Shown here: one piece after another, positions 12,531 through 24,587 of the stretch
Layout: every line of letters starts with the position of its first letter
How positions within the stretch are numbered: position 1 is the first letter of the stretch
Source of the DNA: Lumnitzera littorea
Lineage: Eukaryota > Streptophyta > Magnoliopsida > Myrtales > Combretaceae
Length of the DNA stretch: 64,000 nt
NCBI GenBank assembly: GCA_024138015.1
Contig: JAMXBB010000001.1
Coordinates: 129,402,855 to 129,466,854 of the forward strand
Reading direction: 5' to 3'
The notes under the pieces: model-generated
Told to the model about the DNA's origin: nothing
Seen by the model: the letters and a program-made list of their open reading frames with translations, nothing else
Databases searched by the model: none
Made by a program: the position numbers and the translations under genes

Positions 12531-12542
12531 TATAAATAGCAA
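12531..12542 (+). promoter_or_regulatory. TATA box of the Tekay/Del-like LTR
   Basis: CTCTATAAATAGCAAG is conserved in the other copy (reverse complement around 37118-37132). In both it is followed by CAAGAAAATTT, an AGCTCATTTGGTCA-like leader and a short GC-rich segment. Confidence 0.6.
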
Positions 12543-14695
12543 GAAAATTTCAGAAGCTCATTTGGTCAGTTTGGAGAGTGAGAAAAATAGGGAGAGGCAA
12601 AATTGAGAGAAAAATTTGAGTTAGGAAAAAAATAAGAAAAAACTGTGTAATTAGAGCCATAAAGGGGAACTAACACCAGACGAGCAGTTGGGAGTGGACG
12701 GCCACCACCACCACACGGTGGTGGCAGTGCTTGGACTGGCCAACTAGGCCACGGCGGCCGGTGGTGGCCAGAGCCACCCAAACCAGTGAGTCCAATTTCC
12801 AGCATGATTTTGTGTAATTTTGTAAAAAATAGTAAATATTCTTAGAAAATTATGAATTTTGTTATTCAAGAATATTTTTGTATGTAGTTTTTAGGAAAAA
12901 TATTATTTTGATGAAAATATGTCTTGCGATATATGGTCCTTAAGAAATTATGCAAAACCGAGCATGTTTCGGTTTAAAAATAAATGACCTTAGGAGTGTA
13001 ATTTTGAGCTCAAAATTTTTGTGTAGACTAATTAGATGATATAGAACAGTACTATGAAGCCCGTTTTCAAAAATTAATTTTTGAAAATTTTAGATAATTT
13101 TTAGGCCTTAAAATGAGGCATAAATGGGTAATTTAAGGTTAATTAAGTAATTAAATGGTTAATTACTGATTTAGTGAATAATTATATGTTTTAGGATGTT
13201 GAAATTTGATGAAGTATGATATTTGTAGCATTTAGGCTGTTAGATGTAATTATTAGGTTAATTATGTAATAAATGAGTAATAGGGAAAAATAGTAAATTT
13301 TAAGTTAATTTTGTAAATTAGGGTAATTAGGAGTAAAATCTGATTTAGGATGAATTTATAAATTTTGAAATGATAATTGATGTTGGGAGATAGTAATTAG
13401 AGTGATAAAAATATTAAATGTGTATTATGTACATAATAAGTAATAGTACATAATACAAAATTATTAGAAATATAATAAATAAAAAAATTAGAATAAAAAT
13501 TGATATTATGATAATAATAAAAATATACAATAAATTTGATAGGAAACTTGAATTTATGTAATTATATGAAAAATGTAAAAATTTCTTACATCAGGAGTAA
13601 ATTCGATATACTATTAAGGATTTAAGTGTACTGGATATAATAAAATACTGACTATGGATAATTATGGTATTTAGGATATCTAGAAATAAAGTGATTAATT
13701 TCACATTATGAGTAAAAACAAGTTTCTAGAGTTCAAGTATAAAACAGTACTTAGAACTAGAATTAGAACCTAATTTAGGAATCGATGCAGAAACTGAAAC
13801 TGAAACCGAACCCAAACCCGAACCTAACCCCAAACCTAGAATAATTGTAAAAGACTTAAGATCTAGATAATTAGGTATATTAAACCTTAAACAAAACATA
13901 ACAATAAGCGTTATAGGATAAAACGAACCTATAATAGTTATATGAAAAACTGAAACCACGTTTATGTTATAGGGATGATCGGCGATAGCCTGAGCGAGTC
14001 AAACCTTGAGTGAGTGAGCGAGGAGTCGAGGTAAGTTGGGATTAATACGTTGCTGTATTTTGGAGGATTGAGATTATACTTGGTTGTGCTTGTTAGATAG
14101 TTGGTTGTGTGTATGTGCTTGATTATGAGTGATGCTATGATTCTGTTTGTTGTTCTGGCATATATTGTATGATTTGTATGAAATGAATGATCACCCTAAA
14201 CTGAACTTAATCAAATATATAACTTGTAATCATAATCGGACTTGTATGGCAACTCATTAAGGGAAACCTAGGATTTTCCGGCCAAATACCGACCCCTTCG
14301 AAAGGGATGGCGCAGGATTGCAAAGGGTCCCTTCTTCATCCTTAGTTGAACTAAATGACAAGTGAGGAGGTCGCAGCGAGGGTGAAGTCAATGGTTCGAA
14401 AGTAGTTGCGGGAGAAACGAGGTCTCCATTACACAAGCTTGGCTTTGGTCATGAGCTTTGCATTAACGGCAACTCCTCAACCTGGATTAGAGCAAGCGCA
14501 ATTTGTCTAATCTTACGACGAGCCGGACAACGTTGTGTGATGGCATTTTCTTGAACATGCATTGCACCTAATAAGTCGATTGATAACCTTGTTGTGTTTA
14601 TGGTATAATTTTAAGTCCTCCATCTTAACTTACTGAGCTGTGGTTGCTCACATCCCTATAGACATCGCGCAGGTGCTGGCTAAAAAACAGCATAC

Positions 14696-14917
14696 AACTA
14701 CTCTGAAGCTAGCAACTGCTGGATCTTGGGGAGTGAGGAAAAACATTTGAAGAATAAACACATATTTTTAAGGTCTAAGCTTTTACTTTAGAATTTTTCA
14801 TTTATGAACTACTCTGAAGCTAGCAACTGCTGGATCTTAGGGAGTGAGGAAAAACATTTGAAGAATAAACATATATTTTTAAGGTCTAAGCTTTTACTTT
14901 AGAATTTTTCATTTATG
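14696..14917 (+). repeat. Tandem duplication of 111 bp inside the solo LTR
   Basis: Two nearly identical head-to-tail copies, 14696-14806 and 14807-14917, each starting AACTACTCTGAAGCTAGCAA. The near identity marks it as recent compared with the LTR itself. Confidence 0.9.
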
Positions 14918-15207
14918 AACAATGTAATAACTAAGAAATATATTACGGAGAAACATTGTACACTTTAATTGTAATAACTGAATTATAGTGTATATATATA
15001 TATTTCCTCACTTTCTTAGGTAAACGATCTATTTAAATTACAAACTGTTTACTTCAAAGCGGGTTAGTCGTGGATGCCTTGTGTAGATAAAGTCCCGGAT
15101 AGCGGTTGTAAGACCAACTTTTATCTTAGAATGGTTTACACGGCGGGGATGTTATGACTCTGCCGCTTTTGGGGTGTGACACTTCTCTCATCTATATATA
15201 GTACACT

Positions 15208-16026
15208 TAATGCGTCTTCGGGGTTGAACACATGGAGAGGCATCACAACAAAGCGAACCCGAAAGAAACAAAGAAAAAGCTGGTAGAATCCGAGTAGCTA
15301 TTGAATGGATATGATACACCACTCAATCCTATTTAACCAACAATCCATCGGATATGACACACCAGTTCGAATTAAAGGGTTACTTGCCACTACTCCTTGC
15401 TAAAAAGAATAGATAAGAGTTGAGTAATAATGAGAACACTAAAGTTAATTAAAGTGAGTAATTTTGTATTAAAAGCTAGATGTTTGCATATAAGGAAAGT
15501 AGGGGTTTATATACTTGCCCACTAGGGTTATTTTACATATATGAAAAGATAAAAGGATATTTTACAATTACGTTACATGAATCATACTAAAAAGGGGTAA
15601 AAGAAAAGAAAGGATCATTCTAGAACGTTGTGTTAGAAGACACTTGTTGCTTGATGGCTGTACGTTAGGAGTATGATGCAACATAGGCAGACACAATGAG
15701 TGTGGGTAGTCAAGGGTTGACCTGATCTGGATGAGGTCGGGAGCTAATCAGTCTGGTTAGGAAGTCAACTGAATTGGAGTCAGGCACCAGTGGTCGATTG
15801 GAGAGCTCGACTTGCCTTTCCTAAGTTATCATCAGGGTTAGGACTTCGCAGCTAGGTAAGAGCATATTAGACATATGTGAGGATCTAACATACAGGTCAG
15901 CTAGAGGTCAGATTGGGATAGGAGTCCCCATCTTAGCTATAGCTTAAAGCTAGTGTTTTTCGTGCGAGCCCTTGAAGTCCTCTAGCTCGACTTCTTGTAA
16001 TCAGTCCAAAGAGTTGATTCCTATTA
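15208..16026 (-). repeat. Left (3') LTR of element A
   Basis: Minus-strand LTR starting TAATAGGAATCAAC and ending GACGCATTA. Its TATA region reads GTATATAAACCCCTACTTTC. Over most of its length it is closer to B's left LTR (23477-24321) than to its own partner at 20809-21651. Confidence 0.9.
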
Positions 16027-16059
16027 TCTACCTAGGGGTTGGAAAGATTTATCCTCAAA

Positions 16060-19000
16060 TTTGAAGCGGTTTCTACTCGTTCTTCTGGGGCTCTTATAGG
16101 GTTGTCTTCTATTGGTTGATGGGGAATTAGATTGGTTACATTGAAGGTAGAGGAGATACCATAGTCATCATGTAACTCGATCTAGTAGGCATTGCGGTTG
16201 ATCTTCTTCAGGACCTTGAATGGGCCATCAGCTTGAAGAGATAGTTTGCTTTGTCTTAAGTCAAGGAATCACTCTCGGTTGAAGTAAATCCATACTAAGT
16301 CTCCTGGCTGGAAAGAAATAGTTCGACGACCTTAGCTACCAATCTCTTATTGTCTCCGATTGAATTTGGTGATCTTTGTTACGAACTAATGCAGTTCATG
16401 TAATTCTCGAGCTCAATCAACTCCGGATTGACTCTCTTCAATAGTTGCTAGGGTGCTGATCATGTCCAAGGGAGTGGTTGGGTTAAGGCCATAGACGACC
16501 TCGAATGGGGTCTTCCTTGTAATGTTATGGATAATTCGATTGTATGCGAACTCCATGACTGGTAGGTACAGATCCCAATCCTTAAAGTTCTTACCTACAA
16601 CAACTTTAAGCAAATTGCCTAGTGTCCTGTTCACCACTTCAATCTAGCCATTAGTCTGAGGGTAGCTACTGGGGTTGAACATTAGTTTAATCCCAAGTCT
16701 CCTCCATAGAGTTTTTTAGAAATAGCTTAAAAATTTTGTGTCCTGATCTGATACAATAGTCTTTGGTACTCCATGTAGTCGAACAACCTCCTAAAAAATA
16801 AATCAGCAATATATAAAGCATTGTTAGTTCGATGGTACGGAATGAAGTGCGCTATCTTACTGAAACGGTCCACTACAACAAAAATAGAATCTTTCCCTTT
16901 TGGATGTTCGAGGCAACCTTAGGACAAAGTCCATGCTGAGATCGGCCTATGGTAAGGTAAGCATTGGTAAAGGTATGTACTCTCCATGGGGTTCTCTCTT
17001 CCCTTTAGTATACTTACACACTTCGCAACGACCGACTACCTTAGGGATATCCTTGGCAAGACCTTGCCAGTAAAAAGTCTCTTTCAATAGATTAGCTATC
17101 TTAACCTCCCCAAAGTGGCCTAAAAGTCCACCACTGTAAGCTTTTTAGACCAACAGTTCACGTGTGGAGCAGTTTGGAGTACATAGCTTGCAGTCCTTGA
17201 ACAAATAGCCATCCTTAAGATAATATCCTCCAACAACTAGTCTTTCACGACACTGTTAAACAATGAAACTGAAGTAAGGGTCATTAGCATACTGCCCAGT
17301 GATGAGTGAGAATCCCAATAGTTTTGTTTACAAAGTGGTCGGCAAGGTTTGCCGTCGTGATAGAGCGTCGGTGACCACATTTGTACTTCCCTTCTTATGT
17401 TGAATGACGTATGAGAAACCTTCCATGAACTGTAACCACTTAGCTTATCTCTTCGAAAGCTTGTTCTGACTCCTAAAATGCTTCAATGATTCATGGTCAG
17501 TGTAAATAACAAACTCTTGTAGTAGCGGGTAATGTTGCCAAACGGTAAGGGCTCGGACAAGGGAGTACATCTCCTTCTCATATACAGAATAGTTCAGGGC
17601 TAGGCCACTTAGTTTCTCACCGTGTTAAGTGACGGGCTGTTGTTCTTGCATCAAGACAGCACCAATTACAACTCCCGATGCGTCTCACTCCAATTCAAAG
17701 GGCGTGTCAAAATCTGGTAATAAAAGGACAGGTGTCAAGGTGAGCTTCTCATTAATCTCCTTAAAGATTCACTCAATTCGATCATTCCACCTAAACCCTT
17801 CATTCTTCTTTATCAACTCGGTCAATAGGGTGGCTATTGTGCTGAAGTCCTTAATAAATCGCCTATAGAAAGAAGCTAGCCTATGGAAACTTCGAACTTT
17901 ATTGACATTCTTCAACGTTGGTCATTCCAGAATAACTTGGATCTTCTCCTCATCTACTCGAATTCCTTCCCCTAACACTACAAACCCTAGGAACATCACC
18001 TCTTTTTAGCAGAACATGCATTTCTTTACATTCCCATACAACTTTTCAGCTTGTAGAATGCTAAATATTTTGCAAAGATGTTGAACATGGTTGCTTAGGT
18101 CAGCACTATACACCAACATGTCATAGAAGTATACGACCACACATCTTCCAAGAAGAGAGTGTATGACATGGTTTATTAACCTCATGAATGTGCTCAGCGC
18201 ATTAGTAAGTCCGAATGACATAACCAACCATTCATAGAGCTCGTGCCTAGTCTTAAAGGCAGTCTTCCATTCATTGCCTAATCTCATGTGAATTTGGTGG
18301 TAACCACTTCGCAAATCTATCTTTGAAAATGCCTTTGCACCATAAAGCTCATCTAACATGTCATCGAGCCTCTATATCGGGTATCTGTACTTGACAGTAA
18401 TTCGATTAATTGTTTGGCTGTTGATGCACATACACCATAAACCATCTTTCTTCGAAACAAGAAGAGCTGGTACAGCATAGGGGCTCATGCTCTCCTTCAC
18501 ATATCCTCAGTCAATGAGCCTACTCAGGGTTTATCTTATATACAGGTCGGTTAGGTAGGGTAACGCCCGGTTGCAGATCAATACAGTGCTCTATGCTTCG
18601 GATTGGTGGTAGTTCTTTCGGAAATAGGTTGGAAAACTCATTAACAAGCATCGGATTTCTTCCAGGACTTCCTGCAATTCCCTTATCTCCATCAATCGTA
18701 TAACCAACAAGAACATTGGTTCACCAGCCACCTCAATAGATCAGAGCTTCCTACGGCTCATCTGATTATGGGTTTCATTTACTTAGGATGGGGTTAGGAG
18801 TTGCAACACTATCCTCCTTCCATCTTTAACAAAGGCATAAGTGTTCTTATACCCGTCGAGCGTAACACGTCAATTAAACAACCAAGGTTGTCCAAGCAAT
18901 AGGTGTGAAGCTCCCATGGGAACGACATTGCACACCACTTCGTCTCTATATACATTTCCAACACTAAATGGCATGGTCACTTGTTCAATCACATACAAAA

Positions 19001-20543
19001 TATCCTTATTATGAAGCCAATGTAGCTTGTAAGGTTGGGGATGCTTTGAGGTTAGTAGACCTAACCTCTACACCAGGGATTGTGCAACAACATTTGTATA
19101 ACTCCCTCCATCTATTATGATCATGCACAATTAGGCTCTAATGGTATACTTAGTATGGAAAAGATTTTCCCCCTAGTCCTCTTCAAAGTTTGGCAAGATA
19201 CTCAGGACTCATCTTAAGACTAAGGTCATCACTTCTCCCTAGTCAGCATAGACATAGGTCTCCTCTTCCTCTTTGGCTTCTACCTTTTGAACTTCCTTCT
19301 CCTCCTCGAGCTCACTTTCGTCGGTACTTTCCACTACATCTCTTCGAATCACCATGACACGTCGGTTCAGACACTCAGCAGCTATGTGTCCGAAGCCTAA
19401 GCATTTAAAGTATTTCACCTCGTTAGACTTCTGTTGGGAGGTCTGTCCTTTTTCGTACATTCTCGAAGGCGGCCTAACCTCAACTTGGCTTGGCTGTCCT
19501 ACTCAGCTATCGTCAAGTCGGTCATTCTTTTCCTCGGCTTGATACGGTCTCCTAGGCTTGACTTAAATAGGTCAGCGTGGTACTAGGGCTCGGGAGAATG
19601 TTAGCCTAGGTCAGCTTGAAACATTTCTTCTTTACTTTTCGACTCTCTACACTATCTTGATGGCATCTTCCAAATTATAAAACCTCTATACATCTACGAT
19701 ACTGCGAATCTCATACTTAAGCCCAAAAATGAACCTCGATACTGTATGGGCCTTTGGCTCTTCTACGTCGACTCGGATCATTAGCATCTAGAACTCCCTC
19801 ACATAGTCATCTACAGATCGGCTTCATTGGTGCAGCTCCTATAACTTTACAAACGTATCTTATAGATAAGTCTCGAGCACCAATCTACCTCTTAACAACC
19901 TTTTCATCTTATCTTAAGTTCTAACACCTCATTTTCCATCTCTTTCTCTAGCTGCATTTAGATTCTTCCACCACATGGTAGCATACCTAATAAACTCCAA
20001 TGCAGCAAGTTGGACTTTTATCGCATCCTCATACCCATAACATTCAAATAATTTCTTGACCTTCTCTTCCTAGTCCAAGTATTCATCTCCATCTCTACTT
20101 CCACCAAAGGGCGAGATTTATACCTTAACATTATCTAGCCCTTGGGGGACTCGGCGTCCTCGTCCCTATGCTTGGTAATAATCAACTTCTTCTTCTTCAC
20201 CAAACCCTTTAACATGTAGCTCCTTATCATCCTCCACAATCTCCTCTAACTCCAATCTTTGTCTAGCACCTCCTTCAGCTCGAGGAGGTCAAACTGAGTG
20301 ATTGGTTCGATTGACTCAACTATAATGTCTCTTAGGGGCGCCATCCTAGGGGTTTTGTTGTTGTATGCTTTGGGGTTGTTGCCTATTAACTTATATTGCG
20401 GTGACTAGACTCTCAATAAGGTTTATAAGTCTGTCAAGTTTGTCATCAATGAACCTTGAGGTGTTACTACCATTACGACCAAGACCAAGTTGAGCACCAT
20501 TGCTCTGGTCATCAATGCCACCTTGAATACTCGATTTTGACAT
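16060..20543 (-). pseudogene. Element A gag-pol polyprotein remnant
   Basis: Reading on the minus strand from an ATG at 20543 (MSKSSIQGGIDD), the following appear in order. Gag capsid region lies at about 20200-19600. A CCHC zinc knuckle, CFKCLGFGHIAAEC, is intact near 19380-19430. Protease follows at about 19150-18780. RT (18540-17950) has KIDLRSGYHQI and the catalytic box, changed from YFDDILVY to YFYDMLVY. RNase H is at about 17880-17350. Integrase (17300-16060) has an HHCC region and a catalytic core including VVVDRFSK, QTNG and the NPTTPLDM stretch. Premature stops are scattered throughout. The product would have been a self-cleaving polyprotein, now non-functional. Confidence 0.85.
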
Positions 20544-20787
20544 AGTATAATACTTTCCGAACAGATTAACAAATTATTAACAACTGTAGTATCTAGAGTT
20601 ACTCAAATAGAATAGAGACAAACATGCTTTGTTTTCACAATGAAAACAAAGTAAGAACAGAATATCAATGAAACCATAATTACGAACATACAAGTACACT
20701 ACAGTAGCTATGGAAGGAACACGGCAGCCACTAATAGTAAGGAGAGCCAAAAATTCACTACAACTTCACACACTCCCTTGCGGAACC

Positions 20788-20801
20788 GTACTCTGATACC
20801 A
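20788..20801 (-). promoter_or_regulatory. Primer-binding site of element A (initiator tRNA-Met type)
   Basis: Minus-strand TGGTATCAGAG lies eight bases inside the 5' LTR end and is complementary to the 3' end of plant initiator tRNA-Met. Confidence 0.85.
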
Positions 20802-20808
20802 GTGAAGC

Positions 20809-21651
20809 TGATGCATCTCCGGGATCGAACACACGAAGAGGCACTAAAACGAAGCAAACCGGAAAGAAACAAAGAAAAGGCTATCAAAGTCCAGGTAGCT
20901 ACCGAATGGATATGACACACCACTCGATCCTTCTCGGCCAATAATTCGCTGGATATGACATATCGGTCCAAATTGAAGGGTCGCTTACCATTGCTCCTTA
21001 CTAAAGAAAATAGATAAAAGTTGAATGATAACAATAACACTAAGGCTACTCAAGGTCAATAATTCTATATTGAAAAGTTGAATGATTCTCGTGTACAAGA
21101 AAGTAGGGGTTTATATACCCGTTCATTAAGATTGCTTTACATGTATGAAAAGACAAAAGAGTATTCTACATTAGGTTACATAAGGCATACTAAAAGGGGT
21201 AAAAAAGACAAAGAATATTTAGTACGGAAAAGAAAGAATAATTTGAGAACATTGTATCGAAAGACACATGTCACTTAGTAGTTGGACAACAAGGCTATGA
21301 TACAACGTAGGCAGAAGTAGGAATGCGTTATAGTCAGGAGCCGACCTGATCTGGATTAGTTCTAGAGCCAATCAACCTAGTAAAATGTTAGCTGTCTCAA
21401 AGTCAGATGCTAATGGATCAAGTCGAGAGCTTGGCTCAGTTAGTTCTAGAATATCTTTTGGATTAAGACTTCACTGTTGGGCTAGAGCATGTTGGATACA
21501 TGTAAGGATCTGATAAACAGGTTAGTTAGAAGTTAGATCGGGATAGGAGTTCCCGTCTCGATTATGGCTTAGAGCTAGTATTTTTCGTGTGAGTCTATGC
21601 AGTCTTCGAGCTTGGCTTCTTGTGATCGGTCCAAGGGGTTGATTCTTATTA
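20809..21651 (-). repeat. Right (5') LTR of element A, chimeric
   Basis: Minus-strand LTR from TAATAAGAATC at 21651 to GCATCA at 20809. The outer ~600 bp match element B's right LTR (29065-29907), for example sharing a GGTTGATTGGCTCT stretch and ACTTTCTTGTA-ACGAGAATC. They are much less like A's own left LTR. This is read as the product of LTR-LTR crossing-over. Confidence 0.9.
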
Positions 21652-23476
21652 GCCTGTATCTTGTCAAGTTGGCTTCAATTCCTCTTTGGGTGACCAGGAA
21701 GCCAAGAAATTTGCTAGAGTTGACCCTAAAGATGCACTTTTAAGGGTTCAGCTTCATGTTGTGTTTTCTCATCTAGTCGAAGGCTTCCTGTAGGTCCTTG
21801 ACTATCATATCATCGATGTACGCCTCTATATTTCACCCAAGCTGAGCCTTGAACAACTTTGTCACCATACGTTGATATGTTTCCCTGCCACATTTGAGGC
21901 TGAAGGGCATAATCATGTAGCAGTACGTACCAAAGTCGGTTTATAAAAGAGGTATGAACTTCATCCTTCAGGTCCATCTTGATTTGATTGTAGCCTGAGA
22001 AGGCGTTTATAAAGTTGAGCAGGGTGTGTTCGGAAGTAGAGTTGACTAGTTAGTTGATCCTAGGGAAAGGGAAGTAATCTTTTGGGCAGGCTTTGTTGAG
22101 GTCGGTATAATCAACACATATGCACCACTTTCTAGACTTCTTATTAACTAGCATTACGTTTGCCAGTTAGGTCGGATACTTCTCCTCTTCGACGAAATCG
22201 ACCTTAAGTAGTTTATGCACTTCTTTTTTTATCACAACCTGCCTTTCCGACAAGAAGTACCTCTTCTTATATTTGATAGGTTATGCACTGGAGTCAATGC
22301 TGAGGTTATGGGTTACCAGGTTGAGGGAGATCCTAGGCATATCCAACCCTGACTAGGTAAACCTATCTGAGTTAGCCCATAGGAGGGCAATTATCTCCTC
22401 CTTCACCTCAAAAGGGATCTCAATCTCAACCTTAATGGTCTGGTCTAGCAAGGCATTGATTTGCAGCTCTTCTATTTTTTCATCGGGCTCGCCTCTCTCA
22501 ACCAGTTTCTCTTATAGGTTGGTCTCTAAAGTGAAGACCCCATTTACGCTGGCGGCCTTAATGTAGAGCTCTTGGGAGAGCTTCTAATTGCACCTACAGA
22601 TTCCTACCCTAGTGGGGGTTGAGAACTTAGCCATCGAGTGGAGGGACGAGGTGATGACTCCAAACGCGTTCAAGCTTGATCATCTTAAGAGATCATTATA
22701 AGGAGACGAACAGTCAACTATAACAAACTCTACTAGTTGTTACATTACATTATCGTCGTTGTAAGTTCCATGTTGAGGCTGATGATTCCCTTGTCTCCGA
22801 GAGTGCTCCTATTGAAGCTAATGAGATTGTAATGGTAAGGCTTCATTTTGATAGGCAACTTACTTCGCATCCTCTTGTACATATGCTAGAAGAGGATATT
22901 AGTGGAGTTGCTAATATCCACCATAATCTTGAGGACCTTGAAATTGGTGATACGCACCCCTATTACAAGAGTGCCTTGATTAGGGGTATCTATCCCTTCT
23001 AGGTCCTCATCAAAGAAAAAGGTCTAAGTGTCAATCTTTTACCTCTGCTCTTACAACCAACACCTTAGACGAGGTGTTAATCGAGCTAGTGCTCAGTTAG
23101 CTCCTATGTGTGGCCCCCCAATGATTATGTTAATCACATTGTTGGGGGCTCAATCATTGCGATAATCTTCATTTTGCTTTGCTTAGGCGCCTTCAGTTCA
23201 CCACCTCCAAAGCACCCTATCTTTATTATCATCGGAACGATTGTCATTCCTCCTTTAGGCTACATACTCGTCGAAGAAGCACCATTGAATAGCATATTCA
23301 ATTGCATTCTTCAGTTAGAAGCACTCATTCGTGGTAAGGTTATGGTTGTCATGGATCTAGCAATACTCCAAGTTTTGATGAATGGGATTCCCTTTCATCT
23401 TGGGGGGGCTTCTATAGCAAGTCTCTATTCCATACCTCAGCGAAGACTTAAGTGATGGGTCAATTTAGAAGGGTGT
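21652..23476 (-). pseudogene. Inverted Tat segment: gag C-terminus, protease and reverse transcriptase
   Basis: This block belongs to the Tat element but lies on the opposite strand from its other parts. From 23471 downward on the minus strand come the Gag C-terminal histidine motif and LKNAIE near 23300-23360, and a Tat INIIIGGPH-like motif near 23110-23150. Protease-type sequence follows, then RT (22420 to 21657) with KKEVHKLL, KWCICVDYTDLNKACPKD, the intact YIDDMIVK active-site box near 21810, and FLGFLVTQRGIEANLDKIQ at the very edge. The next Tat residues (VIKDIK) occur on the plus strand at 29912, after element B. The plus-strand open frame 23108-23455 is merely its antisense shadow. Confidence 0.9.
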
Positions 23477-24321
23477 TGATAGGAATCGACCCCTTAGACT
23501 AATCACAAGAAGCTGAGTTCGAGGACTTTAAGGGTTCACACGGAAAATACTAGCTCTAAGCCATAGCCGAGACGAAGACTCCTATCCTGATCTAACCTCT
23601 AGCTAACCTGTTTATCAAATCTTCACGTGTGTCCAATATGCTCCTACCCAGCTCCGAAGTCTTAACCCAGAAAGTAACCTAGGAAAGGTTAGTTGAGCCA
23701 AGCTTTCCAACTGACCACTAGTGCTTGACTCCAATTCAGCTGACTTCCTAACCAGACTAATTAGCTCCCAACCTGATCCAGATCAAGTTGATCTCTAACT
23801 ACCTACACTCTTTGTGTCTGCCTATGTTGTATCATGCTCTTGACGTACAGCCATCAAGCAACACAGGTCTTCTAACATAACGTTCCAAAATGATTCTTTC
23901 TTTTCCTTATTGGATATTCTTTATCCTTTTTACCCCTTTTTAGTATGATTCATGTAACATAATTGTAAAATACCCTTTATCTTTTTATACATGTAAAAAA
24001 ACCCTAGTAGGCAAGTATATAAAACCCTACTTTCCTTATACGTAGACATCTAACTTTTAATACAAAATTACTCACTTTAAGCAACCTTAGTATTTTCGTT
24101 ATTATTCAACTTTTATCTATTCCCTTTAGCAAGGAGCAGTGGTGAATGACCCTTCAATTTGGACCGGTATGTTATATCCGATGGATTATTAGCCGAGTAA
24201 GATCGAGTGGTATACCATATCCATTCGGTAACTGCCCGGACTTTGCTAGCTTTTTCTTTATTCCTTTCCGATTCACTTCGTTATGGTATCTCTCCGTGTG
24301 TTCGACCCTAAAAACGCATCA
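23477..24321 (+). repeat. Left (5') LTR of element B, chimeric
   Basis: TGATAGGAATC to CGCATCA. The first ~600 bp are closest to A's left LTR; both carry CTCCAATTCAG-TGACTTCC, TTGTGTCTGCCTATG and GTACAGCCATCAAGCAAC. They are not closest to B's own right LTR. A TATA box (GTATATAAAACCCTACTTTC) lies near 24016. Confidence 0.9.
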
Positions 24322-24328
24322 ACTTCGT

Positions 24329-24340
24329 TGGTATCAGAGC
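24329..24340 (+). promoter_or_regulatory. Primer-binding site of element B (initiator tRNA-Met type)
   Basis: TGGTATCAGAGC, seven bases after the LTR end, is complementary to the 3' end of plant initiator tRNA-Met. Confidence 0.9.
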
Positions 24341-24587
24341 ACGGTTCCACAAAGGAGTGTGTGAAGTTGCAGTGAAGTTTTTGTTCATCTTACTGTTAGC
24401 AACTGTTATGTTCCTTCCATAGCTACTGCAGTGTGTTGGTGTGATAGTAAGAGTAGTTTTATTGTTACTCAGTTTTACTTTGTTTTTCATTGCAAAAATA
24501 GAGCAAGTTTGTTTCTATCTTATTTGGGTTACTATTAGGTATTAAAGCTGTTAGCAAGTTGTTAATTTGTTTGAGAAGTATTGTATC

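Larger units (their letters stand above)
11972..15181 (+). mobile_element. Solo LTR of a Tekay/Del-like gypsy element
   Basis: A 3210-bp unit beginning TGTAAGC and ending GGGGTGTGACA, flanked by perfect 5-bp direct repeats CTTCT (11967-11971 and 15182-15186). It has no internal coding region. The plus orientation is chosen because a CTATAAATAG TATA box reads that way and the end resembles the 3' end of chromovirus LTRs. The second copy at 34779-37731 is homologous over its whole length. The solo state is best explained by recombination between the two LTRs of an inserted full element. The small open frames inside (11467-11655 just outside; 12566-12805, 13726-13959 minus) are not genes. Confidence 0.85.
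15208..21651 (-). mobile_element. Ty3/gypsy element A (minus orientation)
   Basis: Two ~0.83-kb LTRs flank a decayed gag-pol that runs protease, RT, RNase H, integrase, the Ty3/gypsy order. An initiator-Met-type primer site lies inside the right (5') LTR. The left flank carries ACACT (15203-15207). The matching duplication is not at the right end but at 23472-23476 (ACACC read on the minus strand), next to element B's LTR. The right end instead carries CAGGC (minus reading of 21652-21656), which pairs with CAGGT at 29908. This shows that A took part in an inversion with B. Lineage is probably chromovirus-like (CRM/Reina type), though no chromodomain was seen. Confidence 0.9.

Noticed and set aside
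11972..15181. Reading the long solo LTR in the opposite direction (TGTCACACCCC as the start)
   Set aside because: Both ends fit TG-CA, but the TATA box, the leader-like sequence after it and the GGGGTGTGACA end fit plus orientation for this copy better.
20708..21040. 110-residue minus-strand open frame with signal-like hydrophobic stretches
   Set aside because: It lies across the end of element A's 5' LTR, the primer site and the leader. It is chance coding in LTR sequence.
23108..23455. 115-residue hydrophobic open frame with apparent membrane segment
   Set aside because: It is the antisense of the inverted Tat gag/protease region, whose minus-strand motifs (histidine motif, IIGGPH) are recognisable.
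24329..24340. tRNA gene fragment (TGGTATCAGAGC)
   Set aside because: It is only the primer-binding complement of a tRNA 3' end. No cloverleaf surrounds it. No tRNA or rRNA gene was found in the window.
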